From contig NC_091165.1 of the NCBI RefSeq assembly GCF_040958095.1, positions 30,795,186 through 30,859,185 on the forward strand: DNA of 64,000 bases, written 5' to 3'. The notes below the pieces were generated by a model that saw nothing but the letters and a program-made list of their open reading frames with translations, made no database searches and was not told where the DNA came from. The stretch is from Procambarus clarkii (lineage: Eukaryota; Arthropoda; Malacostraca; Decapoda; Cambaridae). This document shows positions 54,266 through 64,000 of this stretch, one piece after another. Each line of letters starts with the position of its first letter. Position 1 is the first letter of the stretch. A program made the position numbers and the translations under genes.

Positions 54266-56015
54266 TATTTGAACATATCTTAATGACAGACACAAATATG
54301 TAGCAATCAATAATATAACCTCACCTACCCAACTATAAACAATAGGAATGCCACAGGGCAGCATACCTCTCATATTTCTTATAAATCAATGATTTACCAA
54401 TTTTCTCTAACATCCTTAAACCAATACTATTTGCTAACAATACTACCATCATCTGTTCAGACTCCAACCCCCACACACTAAATAATATTGTAAATAACAA
54501 TTAAAAATATTCCACTCACTGTTGTTATCCTTGAAACTCTCACTAAACACAGTAAAGACCTACTACATTTCATTTGGAAGTACAATGGGGCCTCGACTTA
54601 CGATGCTAATCCGTTCCCAGAGACGGATCGGAAGTCGAAATATCGTTAGTCAAAGCGAATTTTCCCATAAGAAATAAAGGGATTTGAATTAATCCGTTCC
54701 CCACCCTCCAAAATATTAACATAAAAATACATTTTATACTGAATACAATGTTTTTTCTAACTACAATACAGTACCAAAGTTACTCTTACCTTTATGGAGG
54801 GCTCTTGGTGGCATATGGAAGATGGTGATGGGGGAGGAGGAGAGTTGTTACTGTTTGGAAGGGGAGTCCCCTTCTATTATCACATCAGGCAGTGATGTTT
54901 TCTCTGGGGTACTCTCTCTCCTACGTTTTGCCTGAATACCACTAGGACCTGGTTGTGGTTCAGTGCTTGTTTGTCTCACTACAAATTTGTCAAGAGACAT
55001 TTGTTTTTCCATTCGTTTTAACATTTGTCTGTAATGATGCATCACTTTAGCACCCATAATGTCCTTTTCTTAGCTAGTATGGTGGATATTGTTGACTGAG
55101 ATTTGTTGTACTGCCTAGCCAGTTCACCTACCTACACACCATCTTCATATTTACGAATAATCTCTCATTTCTGCTCTATAGTCATTCTTACATGGGGCCT
55201 CATATGTTGAGCCTTACCACTGACTTTCCTGGAACTCATGGCATATTATATAATAATTACTTTAATGTTCAAAATGCAAAAAATCACCACAAAAATGGAA
55301 TTTCATATAGGCGCGATCGTCACTAAGTGGGTATAGCTGTAGTAAACTGAGGCAGGTCAGACCGCAGCTGACCCCGAACGTGTACCAACAAATATCGGAT
55401 GTCGACGACACCATCGGATGTCGAGTAGCATTTTTCGATGAAATTTATATCGTAACTCGAAGTTATCGTAAGTAGGGGCAATCGTATGTCGAGGTGCCAC
55501 TGTAAATCAAAGTAAATTCCCCTTCTGATAAACAATGTCAACATTAGCATAGAAAATGATGGAAATTACCTTGGTCTATAAATATTCAAGAGATTAAAGT
55601 TCAGAACCCACATACAGAAAACAGGCAAAAGGTCTAAAAAACTGTTGGCATACTCTCAAAAATGAGTTATTATGTTCCCCACTCAGCTTTCCTTTCAAAA
55701 TAGTACACCCTAATCTAGCCCTATCATATATGGTATCTGTGCATTGGGTTTAACCACTGCAAATTACTTCAAGCCCATCATCACCCAGTAAGAATCTTCT
55801 ATCAGAACTCCAACAAACTTTGTTTTTAGAAAACACACATACCCTGTTTAAATCTCTAAACATGCTAAACATTACTCACTCCACACACATTCTCTTATGC
55901 TATATATATATTTTAAAACCTTATTCCTAAATGCTAATACTGATCTGAAAATCTTCCTTAATAGATGTAACAGAATCCAGGAGCATCACACCAGAAATAT
56001 ATATATGTTTGTCAG
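54266..56015 (+). pseudogene. Family-2 LINE remnant, uninterrupted at the insertion site
   Basis: Reads YLNDRHKYVAINN-like, then TSPTQL, a stop and TIGMPQGSI, directly through 54318. This is the empty site that defines the 16.2-kb insertion in unit 1. A Tigger-like element interrupts it later, at 54585-55502, in both units. Confidence 0.85.
54585..55502 (-). mobile_element. Tigger/pogo-like DNA transposon (copy in unit 2)
   Basis: Same element as 45220-46137, with the decayed HTH at about 55057-55239 and the tail ORF at 54848-55057. Confidence 0.8.
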
Positions 56016-56950
56016 TAACTGACAAACTGTTAATCCGATTGCCAGTGAGCTAATATAATTGACAGTCAAGCAGACTAATGTAATTGGCAGACAATTATTG
56101 CATAACTGATAAAGTTAGGCAAGAGAAATATAAATTTGACTCTTAATGCCGATCAGTTTACTATGAACTCTTAAGTGATATATATTTCTAATCAAGATCG
56201 TAAAAACTCACAAATAGGCTTAAACAAACAAAAAAGAATCTGTTTACATAGAAATCTAATGAGGTAATTCCTACATTAATACATTTCTCCTACCAATATA
56301 AAGGTCTCATACTGAGTACATCTCACACTATGTTCTTTACCAACTCCAATGCTAAATAATATCAACAAAAATGTCAATACCATAGGTAAAGATTATATAA
56401 TTATATTTTAAATGAATTTCTAAAGAGAAAAACTAATTGCATTATTATTTAAATAAATATGAAGAAAAACAAAAAAATTTGTTTTATTTTTTATTTTTAG
56501 GAGAAAAAAATTCTTTACTTACATAAATATTTGAGCAATTTTGAGTTTGTCTATACTGACAGCTTTTCTTATATAATCTATGAAGAGCATCTATCTTGTA
56601 CTGTGACAGTTTTCCTGTTCTTGCTTGGTCTATGAGGAGCACCTAACTTCTATATTGACAGTTCTCTGGTCCTTGCTTGATCATGAGAAGCAATCAACTT
56701 TCAATAAAGAACAAAATAATAAAATACCATTAGATCTTTTCATGGTAAAGTGTATTTCATAGTGAATATTATGAAGTGTATTTCTCAAACAAAATACATA
56801 TACATAATTACCTTTAAAGGACATCCAACTGACATGGTGATAGCACAACATTTTCATGATGAAGCTATGTTTTCAAGATGTATATTAGAGATAAGTTAAT
56901 TTATTATTGTCTTATTACACTTCAACATTCTCTCAATCATGTCCCACACT
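56016..56950. other. AT-rich interval 3' of the zinc-finger gene (copy 2)
   Basis: Same content as 46651-47585. Nothing further seen. Confidence 0.4.
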
Positions 56951-56964
56951 CAGTGTTTAGTTTA

Positions 56965-57185
56965 TCATGTGAATGGATCGTTTTGTGCATCTTCATATTT
57001 CCAAGAGGAGTGAATCTTCCCACACTCTGAGCACTCATAATGTTTGCCTACTAATGCACTAACATATGAGCTCATACTTCTAAAATGTCAGAATCTTCTC
57101 CCATACTCTGGACACTCGTGAGGCTTATCACCAGAATAGATTAACATGTGTTCTATTATAGTTCCAACCTGAGAGATTTTTTGCC
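56965..57185 (-). pseudogene. Decayed zinc fingers 10-12 (copy 2)
   Basis: Same shifted-frame finger remnants as 47600-47820. Confidence 0.75.
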
Positions 57186-57968
57186 TCACTGAACACATTC
57201 AAGTGGTCTTTCATCCACATGCATCTTCCTATGTTTCTTCATACTTCCAAGATGTTTGAATCTCTTCCCACACTCTGGACACGAATAAAGTTTATCATCT
57301 GAATGCACTAACATGTGACGTACTATAGTTCCACGTTCTTTAAATTTTTTGTCACACTCGGCACATTCAAAAGGTCTTTTATCCACATGCACCATCATGT
57401 GTCTCTTCATACTTTCAATACGACTGAATCTCTTTCCGCACTCTGGACAAAAATGAGGTTTGTCACCTGAATGTACTAACATATGATACTTTACTTTTTC
57501 TTGCCGAGCGAATCTCTTTCCACACTCTGGACACTCATGAGGTTTGTCACCTGAATGCACTAACATGTGAATCTTCATTTCACAAAGGCGAGTGAATACC
57601 TTGCTGCACTCTGGACACTTATGAGGTTTGTCACCCGAATGCATTAACACGTGAGTCTTCATATGATCAGGACGAGCGAATCTCTTCCAACACACTGGAC
57701 ATTCATAAGGTTTGTCACTTGAATGCACTAACATGTGATTCTTCATTGTTCCTTTACGAGTGAATCTCCTCCCACACTCTGGACACTCGTGAGGTTTGTC
57801 ACCTGAATGCACCAACATGTGATTCTTCATATTTCCTACCTGAGAGAATCTCTTCCCACACTCTGGACACTCATGAGGCTTATCACCTGAATGCACTAAC
57901 ATGTGAGTCTTCATATATCCAAGACGAGTGAATACCTTCCCGCACTCTGAACAATGGTGTGTTTTCAT
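57186..57968 (-). CDS. C2H2 zinc-finger protein, 9 fingers (copy 2)
   Basis: Protein identical to that of 47821-48603, with the same early stop in finger 10. The difference lies upstream. In this copy the large TIR element (copy III) is inserted 488 bp before the ATG, at 58457. It separates the gene from the GC-rich region (49092-49318) that copy 1 retains. If that region is the promoter, this copy may be silenced or may use sequence at the element end. Expected function is nuclear DNA binding. Confidence 0.87.
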   Translation of the reverse strand: MKTHHCSECGKVFTRLGYMKTHMLVHSGDKPHECPECGKRFSQVGNMKNHMLVHSGDKPHECPECGRRFTRKGTMKNHMLVHSSDKPYECPVCWKRFARPDHMKTHVLMHSGDKPHKCPECSKVFTRLCEMKIHMLVHSGDKPHECPECGKRFARQEKVKYHMLVHSGDKPHFCPECGKRFSRIESMKRHMMVHVDKRPFECAECDKKFKERGTIVRHMLVHSDDKLYSCPECGKRFKHLGSMKKHRKMHVDERPLECVQ

Positions 57969-58456
57969 CTTCTTTACAACAGAGGCAGTTTGTCTGATAG
58001 TTTTCTCCTCAGGATGATAGCACTAGAGGTGATGTTAGTAGGCGTGTCACGGTGCAAGGTCAATGTTGACGGTTAGACAAGGCTTGAGTGTTGTTTCTTA
58101 GAGTAAGACTTAATGTGAGCACTTGGCGGTCATTATCGGTGCTTCTTCTATATGATAGGTGCAGTTTGCGTAAAGTTTTCCTGCTCGTGTCTGGACCCAA
58201 CAGCCAGTGGTGATAAAATGGCGCCCGAAGATCATACAAGCGTTCCAATGTTTTTTGTTCTGGTTCCATATCTTTTTTCTGTAGTTAACATTTTATTCTT
58301 ATAACTGTTTTTTTCTATATTTATCATTTATATTTTTCCTCATATTTTCTAATTAAGGAATGTAGTTGGAATTCTTTCTTTATATATAATACCATTTGAT
58401 TAAATCTTTTTTTGAAGGAAATAGTTCTCCCACTACTGCGCATGACCGCGCGCTAG
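57969..58456 (-). promoter_or_regulatory. Upstream region of zinc-finger copy 2, truncated
   Basis: Same 69-codon ORF (58060-58269) and YY1-like site as in copy 1, up to CGCGCGCTAG. Element III then begins. One base differs at the junction (A at 58455 versus G at 49090). Confidence 0.4.
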
Positions 58457-59068
58457 CCCAGCAAACACAGAACGTTTGTGGACGTTTTTAAATGGTTCCA
58501 CAAAGGTAATACTGTAACTTTTGACATAAATACGTATATCTGACATTCTTAAAACCAAAGGATATAACTAAAAACATTTATTCTTGAGACACAGTTTTTT
58601 AAGATTTATGTAAAAATTTAAAAATAATAGTAAATGCTATGGTATTATAATGTTTTCATGCTTTATATTTAAGAATAAATAATTTTCAGTCAACATTTAG
58701 TTTTTTTTGTTTACTTTCTGTAAAGCTATCCAATTTACGTTCTTATAACATAAATATAACATTTATATGACGTCAGTATAACGTTATTTACACGACATCA
58801 TTACGTTATTATGATGTTATATTAACGTATAATTCCTGTATGAAAACCAGAATATATATTGAACTTTATGTTTTAAACATTGTAAAGTTATCATAAAACT
58901 TGGAATAAGACGGTAAGCATGCTTTACTTATGAAAATATACAAACAAATCAACAAAAACATTTTAACATAAAAAACATAAACATAACATAAATTAATTGC
59001 ATGCATGGGAGTTAACTGGAACTCTGTAATATTGCATACATGAACCTTAAGGTACAAACCCAGTGTAT
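58457..59068. other. Right subterminal segment of the large element, inverted
   Basis: Inverted match of 44341-44952 with scattered substitutions, including TACGTATATC and the AACGTTA palindrome cluster. Confidence 0.65.
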
Positions 59069-59283
59069 TTACTCATGCAGTTTTTTCCTAAATCTAAATT
59101 TTTCCAATTTTTACACTTTGTTTCGAGTTCTGTCTTGTGTTGCTACTTTTAATACCCCATTAATGTCCCCTTTGTTATGTCCATTCATCCCATTGTGCAC
59201 CTCTACCATATGTCACTCCTAATTCTTTGCTTTGCTAGAGAATGTAATATAAGCTTTGACAATCTTTCTTCATATGACAGGTT
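59069..59283 (-). pseudogene. Family-5 LINE C-terminal fragment (inverted copy)
   Basis: Counterpart of 44126-44340. Confidence 0.65.
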
Positions 59284-59445
59284 AACAGGTAGAACAAAGA
59301 TTACCATTTATATATGGATAACTATTATAAGTCGGTTTGAATGAGTGAATTGCTGCTTGAAGATAGGTATATACACGTGTGGTACTATCAGATTGCATCG
59401 TGGTGAGCCTAAAACCCTTCAGATCCAAGCAAAGGGTAAAATGCC
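59284..59445 (+). pseudogene. piggyBac transposase fragment (inverted copy)
   Basis: Plus-strand DYHLYMDNYYKSV core, as at 43966-44125. Confidence 0.65.
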
Positions 59446-60243
59446 AGCAGATACAATTGCGAACACATTGATACCAAAATGAAAGACATATGACGAGAAT
59501 TGAGGTAACCAAAGTGAAAAGTGTGTTCACATTACATTGCACTAGAGTGCTCCCAGGTTACTTTCTCTCACTTTCTCTGTTTTGTGTGGATGGTCCGCCG
59601 TGCTTTCATCACGTCAGCGGGTGGAGCACGCTGCTGTTTTTGACATTTCATGCATAAATTCCGGTTGGAAATTCTATTGCGAACACATTGATACCAAAAT
59701 GAAAGACCTAGGATGACAATTGAGGTGACCAGAATGAAAAGAGTGTATACATTTTATCGCTCTTGTGCGCTCCCTGGTAACACACTCTCGCTTTCTCTGT
59801 TTGTTGCGGATGGTAAGCCGGGCTTTTGGAGTTTATATGCCTTTAGTCCTGTAGAGAATTCTATTGCGAACACATTGATGCTAAATTGAAAAACCTAGGA
59901 TGAGAATTGAGGTAACAAAGTTGAAAAGGGTATACACTTTTCAGTATTATCACGCTCAGCTTTCTTTTTCTGGTACCCTTGGCCTACATTCATCTTGTCG
60001 GCGGGTGGAGCGCGCTGCTGTCTTTAACATTATATTCACATAGTTCTGTTGGGAATTCTATTGCGAACGCATTGATACCAAAATGAAAGACATAGGACGA
60101 GAATTAAGGTGACAAAGTTGAAAAGAGTATACACTTTTCAGTATTTCCGCACACTACCAGGGAATGTCAAAAAAAAAAAATGGAGAGAGTGGAGGGGTAA
60201 CTTGCCCAAAACGCGAAATTGTTTGGGGAGATTAACTTTCGTT
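59446..60243. repeat. Satellite units (inverted copy)
   Basis: Counterpart of 43166-43965, but the unit near 59580-59680 carries the GCGGGTGGAGCACGCTGCTG type where copy II has the CTCCAAAAGC type. A stretch of about 32 bp present near 43460-43490 is absent. Confidence 0.75.
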
Positions 60244-60872
60244 CAATACTATTATGCAAGAGGAGCGACACATCTATGGTTCATCCAATAAAATCAGCAG
60301 ACTTCTAGATGTTACTACTGCTCGGCTTAGACTCGGTTACAAGTATCTCTGGGAATTCTCATTATCTGCCGATGTAGACCTGACCAAATGTTAACTGTCA
60401 ACAAAATTATTCGCACACCCTCCGTCACTATGTGATAGTGAATTCAGAGACAATTTTATAACCAATGTACCAACGATGTGTCAATATTTCATTCAAAATT
60501 ATCTGGTACCAGAAATTTTAGCCAAATATCCCCAGTTTGCTAACTGTAAGTAGTAACAAAGTGATTGTAACCTATCCACCGCTGCCCACTGGATGAGGGG
60601 CGGTGTGCAGGACAAACATATCAATTGTGACACTAGCTCTCCACATATGTCAGTTGCTTAATTTAGAAACTGTACTTGTGATCGATCTCGAACCCATTGT
60701 TGATGTGACGACTTATACTGAATTTTGTAACTAGCTCATCAAGATTGTAACTTGCTTAGCTAAATGAATTGTGGGGTTCAGTCCCTGAGCCCATTATGTG
60801 CCTCTGCAACCCTTTCCACTACTGCCCACAAGATGGGTATGGGGTGCATAATAAATGAACTAAACTAACTTT
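60244..60872 (+). mobile_element. Family-3 LINE 3' end
   Basis: Reverse of 42536-43165: C-terminal coding scrap from the HIYGSSNKISRLLDV-like stretch, then the 3' UTR ending ATAAATGAACTAAACTAAC. Confidence 0.85.
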
Positions 60873-61100
60873 AAGGCATCCTGAAAGAAAGCTTGGAGGG
60901 CTTGAAAAATTGCAGAACGAAGCCGTGAGGATAATCCTTAAGTGCCCTCGTACCACAAAGATACTTAATATGAGAAAGGAACTTAATATTCCGAGCGTTG
61001 TTTATCGTGTTACTAAAATAACTGTCAAATTGGTATAAAAATGCTTAGGCTAGCTCATCCTAACCCTTGCACAGAAGCCCTCCAGAATTTCTTTATTGAA
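60873..61100 (+). pseudogene. Family-3 LINE thumb fragment
   Basis: Reads RKLGGLEKLQNEAV, KILNMRKELNIPSV and IKMLRLAHPNPCTEALQNFF, broken by one deletion. It passes at about 61105 into family-2 endonuclease sequence. Confidence 0.8.
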
Positions 61101-62196
61101 TGTTGAAAACAACCCTCAAGTTGACTATTTCCGTAACAGCATGCACTCCTGTATGCTAATCCCCACAATCACCAAGCCCACCCGAGTCACTCAAACATCT
61201 GCCACTACCCTGGATCACCTTTGGACTAATATAACAGCTCCCCTTACATCTGGGGTAATTTATGACAGAACAACTGACCATCACTATCCTACTTTCCTCA
61301 TAGCAAACATTAACACATCACCACCAGAAACCAAAAAACTTTCATTCAGGCTACATAGTGAATCAGCTTTAGGCAATCTCTCTAATGCACTCCACAATAT
61401 TAACTGGGAATCTGAATTTAATAATTCACAGGATATAAACTCATCAACTAACCTCTTTCTCTACAAAACTCTAAGCCTCTACAACACTCACTGTTCCCTC
61501 CTTACCAAACAAGTAACTGATAAAAGAAAAAATAACCCGTGGCTCACAAGTGGCATAATTAAATCAATCAACAAAAAACATGAATACGAAAAGAAATTTA
61601 GGAGTGGCCTAATTCCAATGGAAGTAGTTAAAAGGTACTCGTCAGTGCTTACCAGTATCATAAGAAAAGCAAAACTTTCATACTATGAGACTAGATTCAA
61701 AGAAGCAAAAGGCAACATGAAAAGCACATGGAATACCATCTCTAACATCCTGGGAACTAAACAACACTCCCACAACCAGATAACACTCTCTAAGGATGGC
61801 CTTACACTGTCATCTGACTTAGAAATGGCGAATGAATTTAATAGCTTCTTTTCATCGATTGGTGCTAACCTTGCAAGTAAAATCCCACAGAGTCAGACAC
61901 ATATCAACACATATCTCTCAGGCAGCTATCCAAACTCTCTTCTCCTCTCACCAGTCAGCCCGTCAGATGTTGTGTCCATCATACATTCACTAAAAACCAA
62001 AGCTGGGAACATCAGTGAAATCCCATCCATTGTATACAAGAGCGCCTCCCATGCCCTTGCGCCACCTATAGCTCTGCTGTTCAACAAATCCCTTGAGTGT
62101 CATACCTTCCCTGATATCCTTAAAAACGCAAGAGTAACGCCAGTTCATAAAGGAGGTAGTGGATTATGTTGCATCTCTGCTTGCCTTGATGACTGA
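61096..62196 (+). pseudogene. Family-2 LINE endonuclease end, linker and RT start, fused to family 3
   Basis: 366 residues: NPQVDYFRNSMHSCMLIPTI, RPTR-like KPTRVTQTSATTLDH and TDHHYPTFLIANI form the endonuclease end. SLYNTHCSLLTKQV, NNPWLTSGIIKSINKKH, FNSFFSSIGANLASKI and ARVTPVHKGG follow. At 62157 it switches to family-3 thumb sequence in another frame (CCISACLDD end). The start codon is ATG, but it lies in the preceding family-3 scrap. The open frame over about 350 codons is notable for a fragment; still non-functional, as the RT core is absent. Confidence 0.75.
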
Positions 62197-62310
62197 AAGA
62201 AAGCTTAAAGGGCTTGAAAACTTGCAGAACGAAGCCTTGAAGATAATCCTTGGATGTCCCTAGTACCACAAAGATACTTAACATGAGGAAGGAACTTAAT
62301 ATTAACTTAA
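62157..62310 (+). pseudogene. Family-3 LINE thumb scrap
   Basis: VVDYVASLLALMTERKLKGL and ENLQNEALKIILGC, then a frameshift and KILNMRKELNI-like end. Confidence 0.75.
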
Positions 62311-62765
62311 TAATAGAATATGAGTGCATATTCTACTGCATTACTATTTGTAATGATCCTCATATTGTGCTTCAGTAATCCAATGTATAACCCTGAGATG
62401 TTTTCCTAATTGTACTTAGGATTCCTTGTTCATTATTGTGTATTGTTCTGATCTGCTTTTGTGTCGAAAATTCTTGCATCGTACCTGTAAACAATTTTTT
62501 GACAATTTTACTGTAATTATCCTACTTAAAATCATCTGTACTTGTAAAGTAAAGCTGTAATGTACCTGTTAAACACTTTTTATCAATTTTACATTTAATT
62601 ATTTCTCTAAAACTCTGTTTAAGAATTTGCTCAAAGATTAGTTTAAGGACTTGCCCGAAACTCTATATATGCAAGCTAGTGGTTTTACAAGATTATAATT
62701 CTAACTTAAGCTCTATGTTGTCTCTTAACCCCCCAATGTACGTTCTTGTATATATATAAATAAAT
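62311..62765 (+). mobile_element. Family-2-type LINE 3' UTR
   Basis: GGACTTGCCCGAAACTCTAT, CTAGTGGTTTTACAAGATTA, CCCCAATGTACGTTCTTG and a terminal (AAATAAAT)n at 62755-62779. Same layout as 25985-26195. Confidence 0.75.
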
Positions 62766-62779
62766 AAAATAAATAAATA

Positions 62780-62880
62780 ACGAGGGATCGAGGCATTAAT
62801 GCGCAGTACGTGCTTCCCTCATCTGTGACGTCACAGCGCCATCTGACGACAGCATAAACACAGGCGGCCATTTTATGTTC
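62780..62880 (+). promoter_or_regulatory. CRE/YY1-type promoter segment, exon deleted
   Basis: ACGAGGGATCGAGGCATTAATGCGC, CTGTGACGTCACAGCG and GGCGGCCATTTTATGTTCCACC, collinear with 39230-39330 of copy II. About 84 bases corresponding to the candidate first exon are missing between CATTTT and TTCCACC. Confidence 0.35.
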
Positions 62881-63119
62881 CACCAAGATTAAAAAAAAAA
62901 AATAATTTTGCCCCGAGGGGCGAGTTTATTGGGCAGCGCCCAATGTGTTCACAATAGAATGTTCTACAAGAACATGTATAAAATAAGTGACACAGAGATT
63001 ATTGATGTGTGTATTTGTGTGGGTGATTATAAATATGCATGTGTATGTATATATGTATACGTATATATATATATATATATGTACATGTATGTATGAGAGT
63101 GTGTACATGTATATATAAC
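62881..63119. repeat. Satellite scrap and (TA)n
   Basis: CAATGTGTTCACAATAGAATGTTC at 62940 resembles the satellite core of 43166-43965. A TA/TG-rich tract follows at 63030-63115. No gene. Confidence 0.5.
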
Positions 63120-63270
63120 ATTAATAATTTTGTAACTAGCGTCAAAAATTGTTATTTGCTTAGCTAAACAAACTAGAGAGTTCAGTTCCTGAACCCATTA
63201 TGTGCCTCTGTAATCCTTTACACCACCGCCCACGGGATGGGTATGGGGTGCATAATAAAGAAAGAAATTG
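63120..63270 (+). mobile_element. Diverged family-3 LINE 3' UTR
   Basis: TTTTGTAACTAGCGTCAAAA, TTGCTTAGCTAAACAAACT, CCTGAACCCATTATGTGCCT and GGGATGGGTATGGGGTGCAT follow the 3' UTR at 25220-25370 word for word, with substitutions. Confidence 0.75.
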
Positions 63271-63539
63271 AAATAATTAGGGTATGAAATGTATCAACAT
63301 AAAACATTAATGTTAATGGCCATCAGGTAAAATCAGGTTATTATTTGTAAAGAATTTAAATGAGTTAAACTAAATACGAACTTAATATGTTTTGCTAACG
63401 CAAAAATATATTCCCGAGGTATTGTAATTGCAAATAAATATTTAATACAATTATTTGTATCATTTTTTTATTTTAGATTTCCGTATTGCTTGATAATATA
63501 TAATAGCGTTTAGATAATGCTAGCGCTGGACATTCTTTA
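63271..63539. other. AT-rich interval
   Basis: No ORF or repeat recognised. Confidence 0.4.
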
Positions 63540-63645
63540 GGCTCGTTGCATGTTGTGGTAGTCGCCGCCATTTTAAAACCGTGTCGAGAGGGACTGCTGC
63601 TGGCTTATCCACAAAATCCTGCTGCATCTTCAATAGTTAAGGTAA
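63540..63645 (+). promoter_or_regulatory. Candidate promoter and untranslated first exon
   Basis: GTCGCCGCCATTTTAAAACC (YY1-like) stands out by its CpG content from the AT-rich DNA around it. About 75 bases on, AGTTAAG/GTAACTG is a plausible 5' splice site. No ATG-started ORF is seen in the interval, so the exon would be non-coding. The gene body would lie beyond the window. Confidence 0.3.
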
Positions 63646-63698
63646 CTGTTTTCTTTTATTTGCTCTTAGACATGTGTAGTATATTTATAAGCTTGTGG

Positions 63699-64000
63699 TG
63701 GTAGGCTGGATGGTGTGTTGATGGTGGTGTTGTGTTGATGGCCCTGAAGGTGTGTTGGTGGCCCTGGCTGGAGGTGTGTTGGTGGCCCTGGCTGGAGGTG
63801 TGTTGGTGGCCCTGGCTGGAGGTGTGTTGGTGGCCCTGGCTGGAGGTGTGTTGGTGGCCCTGGCTGGAGGTGTGTTGGTGGCCCTGGCTGGAGGTGTGTT
63901 GATGGTGGTGTTGTGTTGATGGCCCTGAAGGTGTGTTGGTGGCCCTGGCTGGAGGTGTGTTGGTGGCCCTGGCTGGAGGTGTGTTGGCGACCCTGGCTGG
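63699..64000. repeat. 24-bp minisatellite with 181-bp higher-order period
   Basis: The unit is GTGTGTTGGTGGCCCTGGCTGGAG, with six copies from 63750. A variant block (GTGTGTTGATGGTGGTGTTG...) occurs at about 63713 and again 181 bases later. The array continues past the window. A 24-bp period keeps a reading frame (GVLVALAG), but nothing else suggests coding. Confidence 0.9.

Larger units (their letters stand above)
58457..62900. mobile_element. Large TIR element, copy III (right end, inverted, incomplete)
   Basis: Starts CCCAGCAAACACAGAACG and follows the right end of copy II in reverse: subterminal segment, LINE scrap, piggyBac scrap, satellite, family-3 pieces, family-2 LINE, CRE/YY1 promoter segment. 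Homology is very high to about 61100, then drops to that of different LINE copies, and can be followed to about 62880. The far end is not recognised and may lie outside the window. Relative to copy II about 590 bp (41710-42297) is missing at 61105. Confidence 0.7.

Overview
The window is eukaryotic and almost entirely repetitive. It most likely comes from a decapod crustacean such as a crayfish or lobster. The evidence is (TA)n, (GT)n and (GA)n tracts, several non-LTR retrotransposon (LINE) families, tRNA-derived SINEs, a SINE body and a TTAGG-bearing foldback element that I recall from decapods, and C2H2 zinc-finger genes. The organism call is inference. No bacterial or viral gene organisation, rRNA gene or convincing functional tRNA gene was seen.

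Layout. 1-3920: end of a large TIR element (copy I), inverted, carrying a broken LINE and a 1.3-kb polypyrimidine block. 3921-10850: a decayed piggyBac transposase, tRNA-SINE pieces, a CR1-type ORF1 esterase remnant, and about 3 kb without ORFs but rich in an ACGTTA motif. 10850-19560: LINE fragments stacked on each other, including a 371-bp foldback element with a 7-bp target duplication. 19563-25600: a roughly 190-bp satellite interrupted by a near-intact LINE (20724-25380; ORF1 plus a 1235-aa endonuclease/RT/RNase H ORF2). 23762-58456: a tandem duplication of about 9.1 kb (A+B and A'+B') with a C2H2 zinc-finger gene in each unit.

Unit 1 is split by a 16,206-bp insertion (28747-44952). Unit 2 preserves the uninterrupted site at 54318, where a LINE reading frame runs straight through. 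The insertion has CCCAGCAAACA inverted termini and an AC target duplication. Its left end matches the element at the window start and its right end matches a third copy starting at 58457. It therefore behaves as one very large transposable element, filled with nested LINEs. It carries a candidate CRE/YY1-type promoter plus first exon near 39150-39330 and a DUF4806-like exon remnant near 34500, both on the minus strand. I found no transposase.

For brevity LINE families are numbered. Family 1 is CR1/L2-type with an (AC)n tail. Family 2 is jockey-group-like, with an ATTT-rich tail and a 3' UTR motif 'GCCCGAAACGCT'. Family 3 is the RNase H-bearing element with a 3' end rich in AACTAAACT. Family 4 is a separate RT remnant at 36 kb. 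Family 5 is L2/CR1-type with a TTCTTATG-like 3' end. Several family 2/3 copies are joined in ways that fit template jumping during reverse transcription.

Genes likely to be expressed by the host are few: the two zinc-finger copies and possibly a promoter/first exon at 63540-63645, just before a 24-bp minisatellite that runs off the window.
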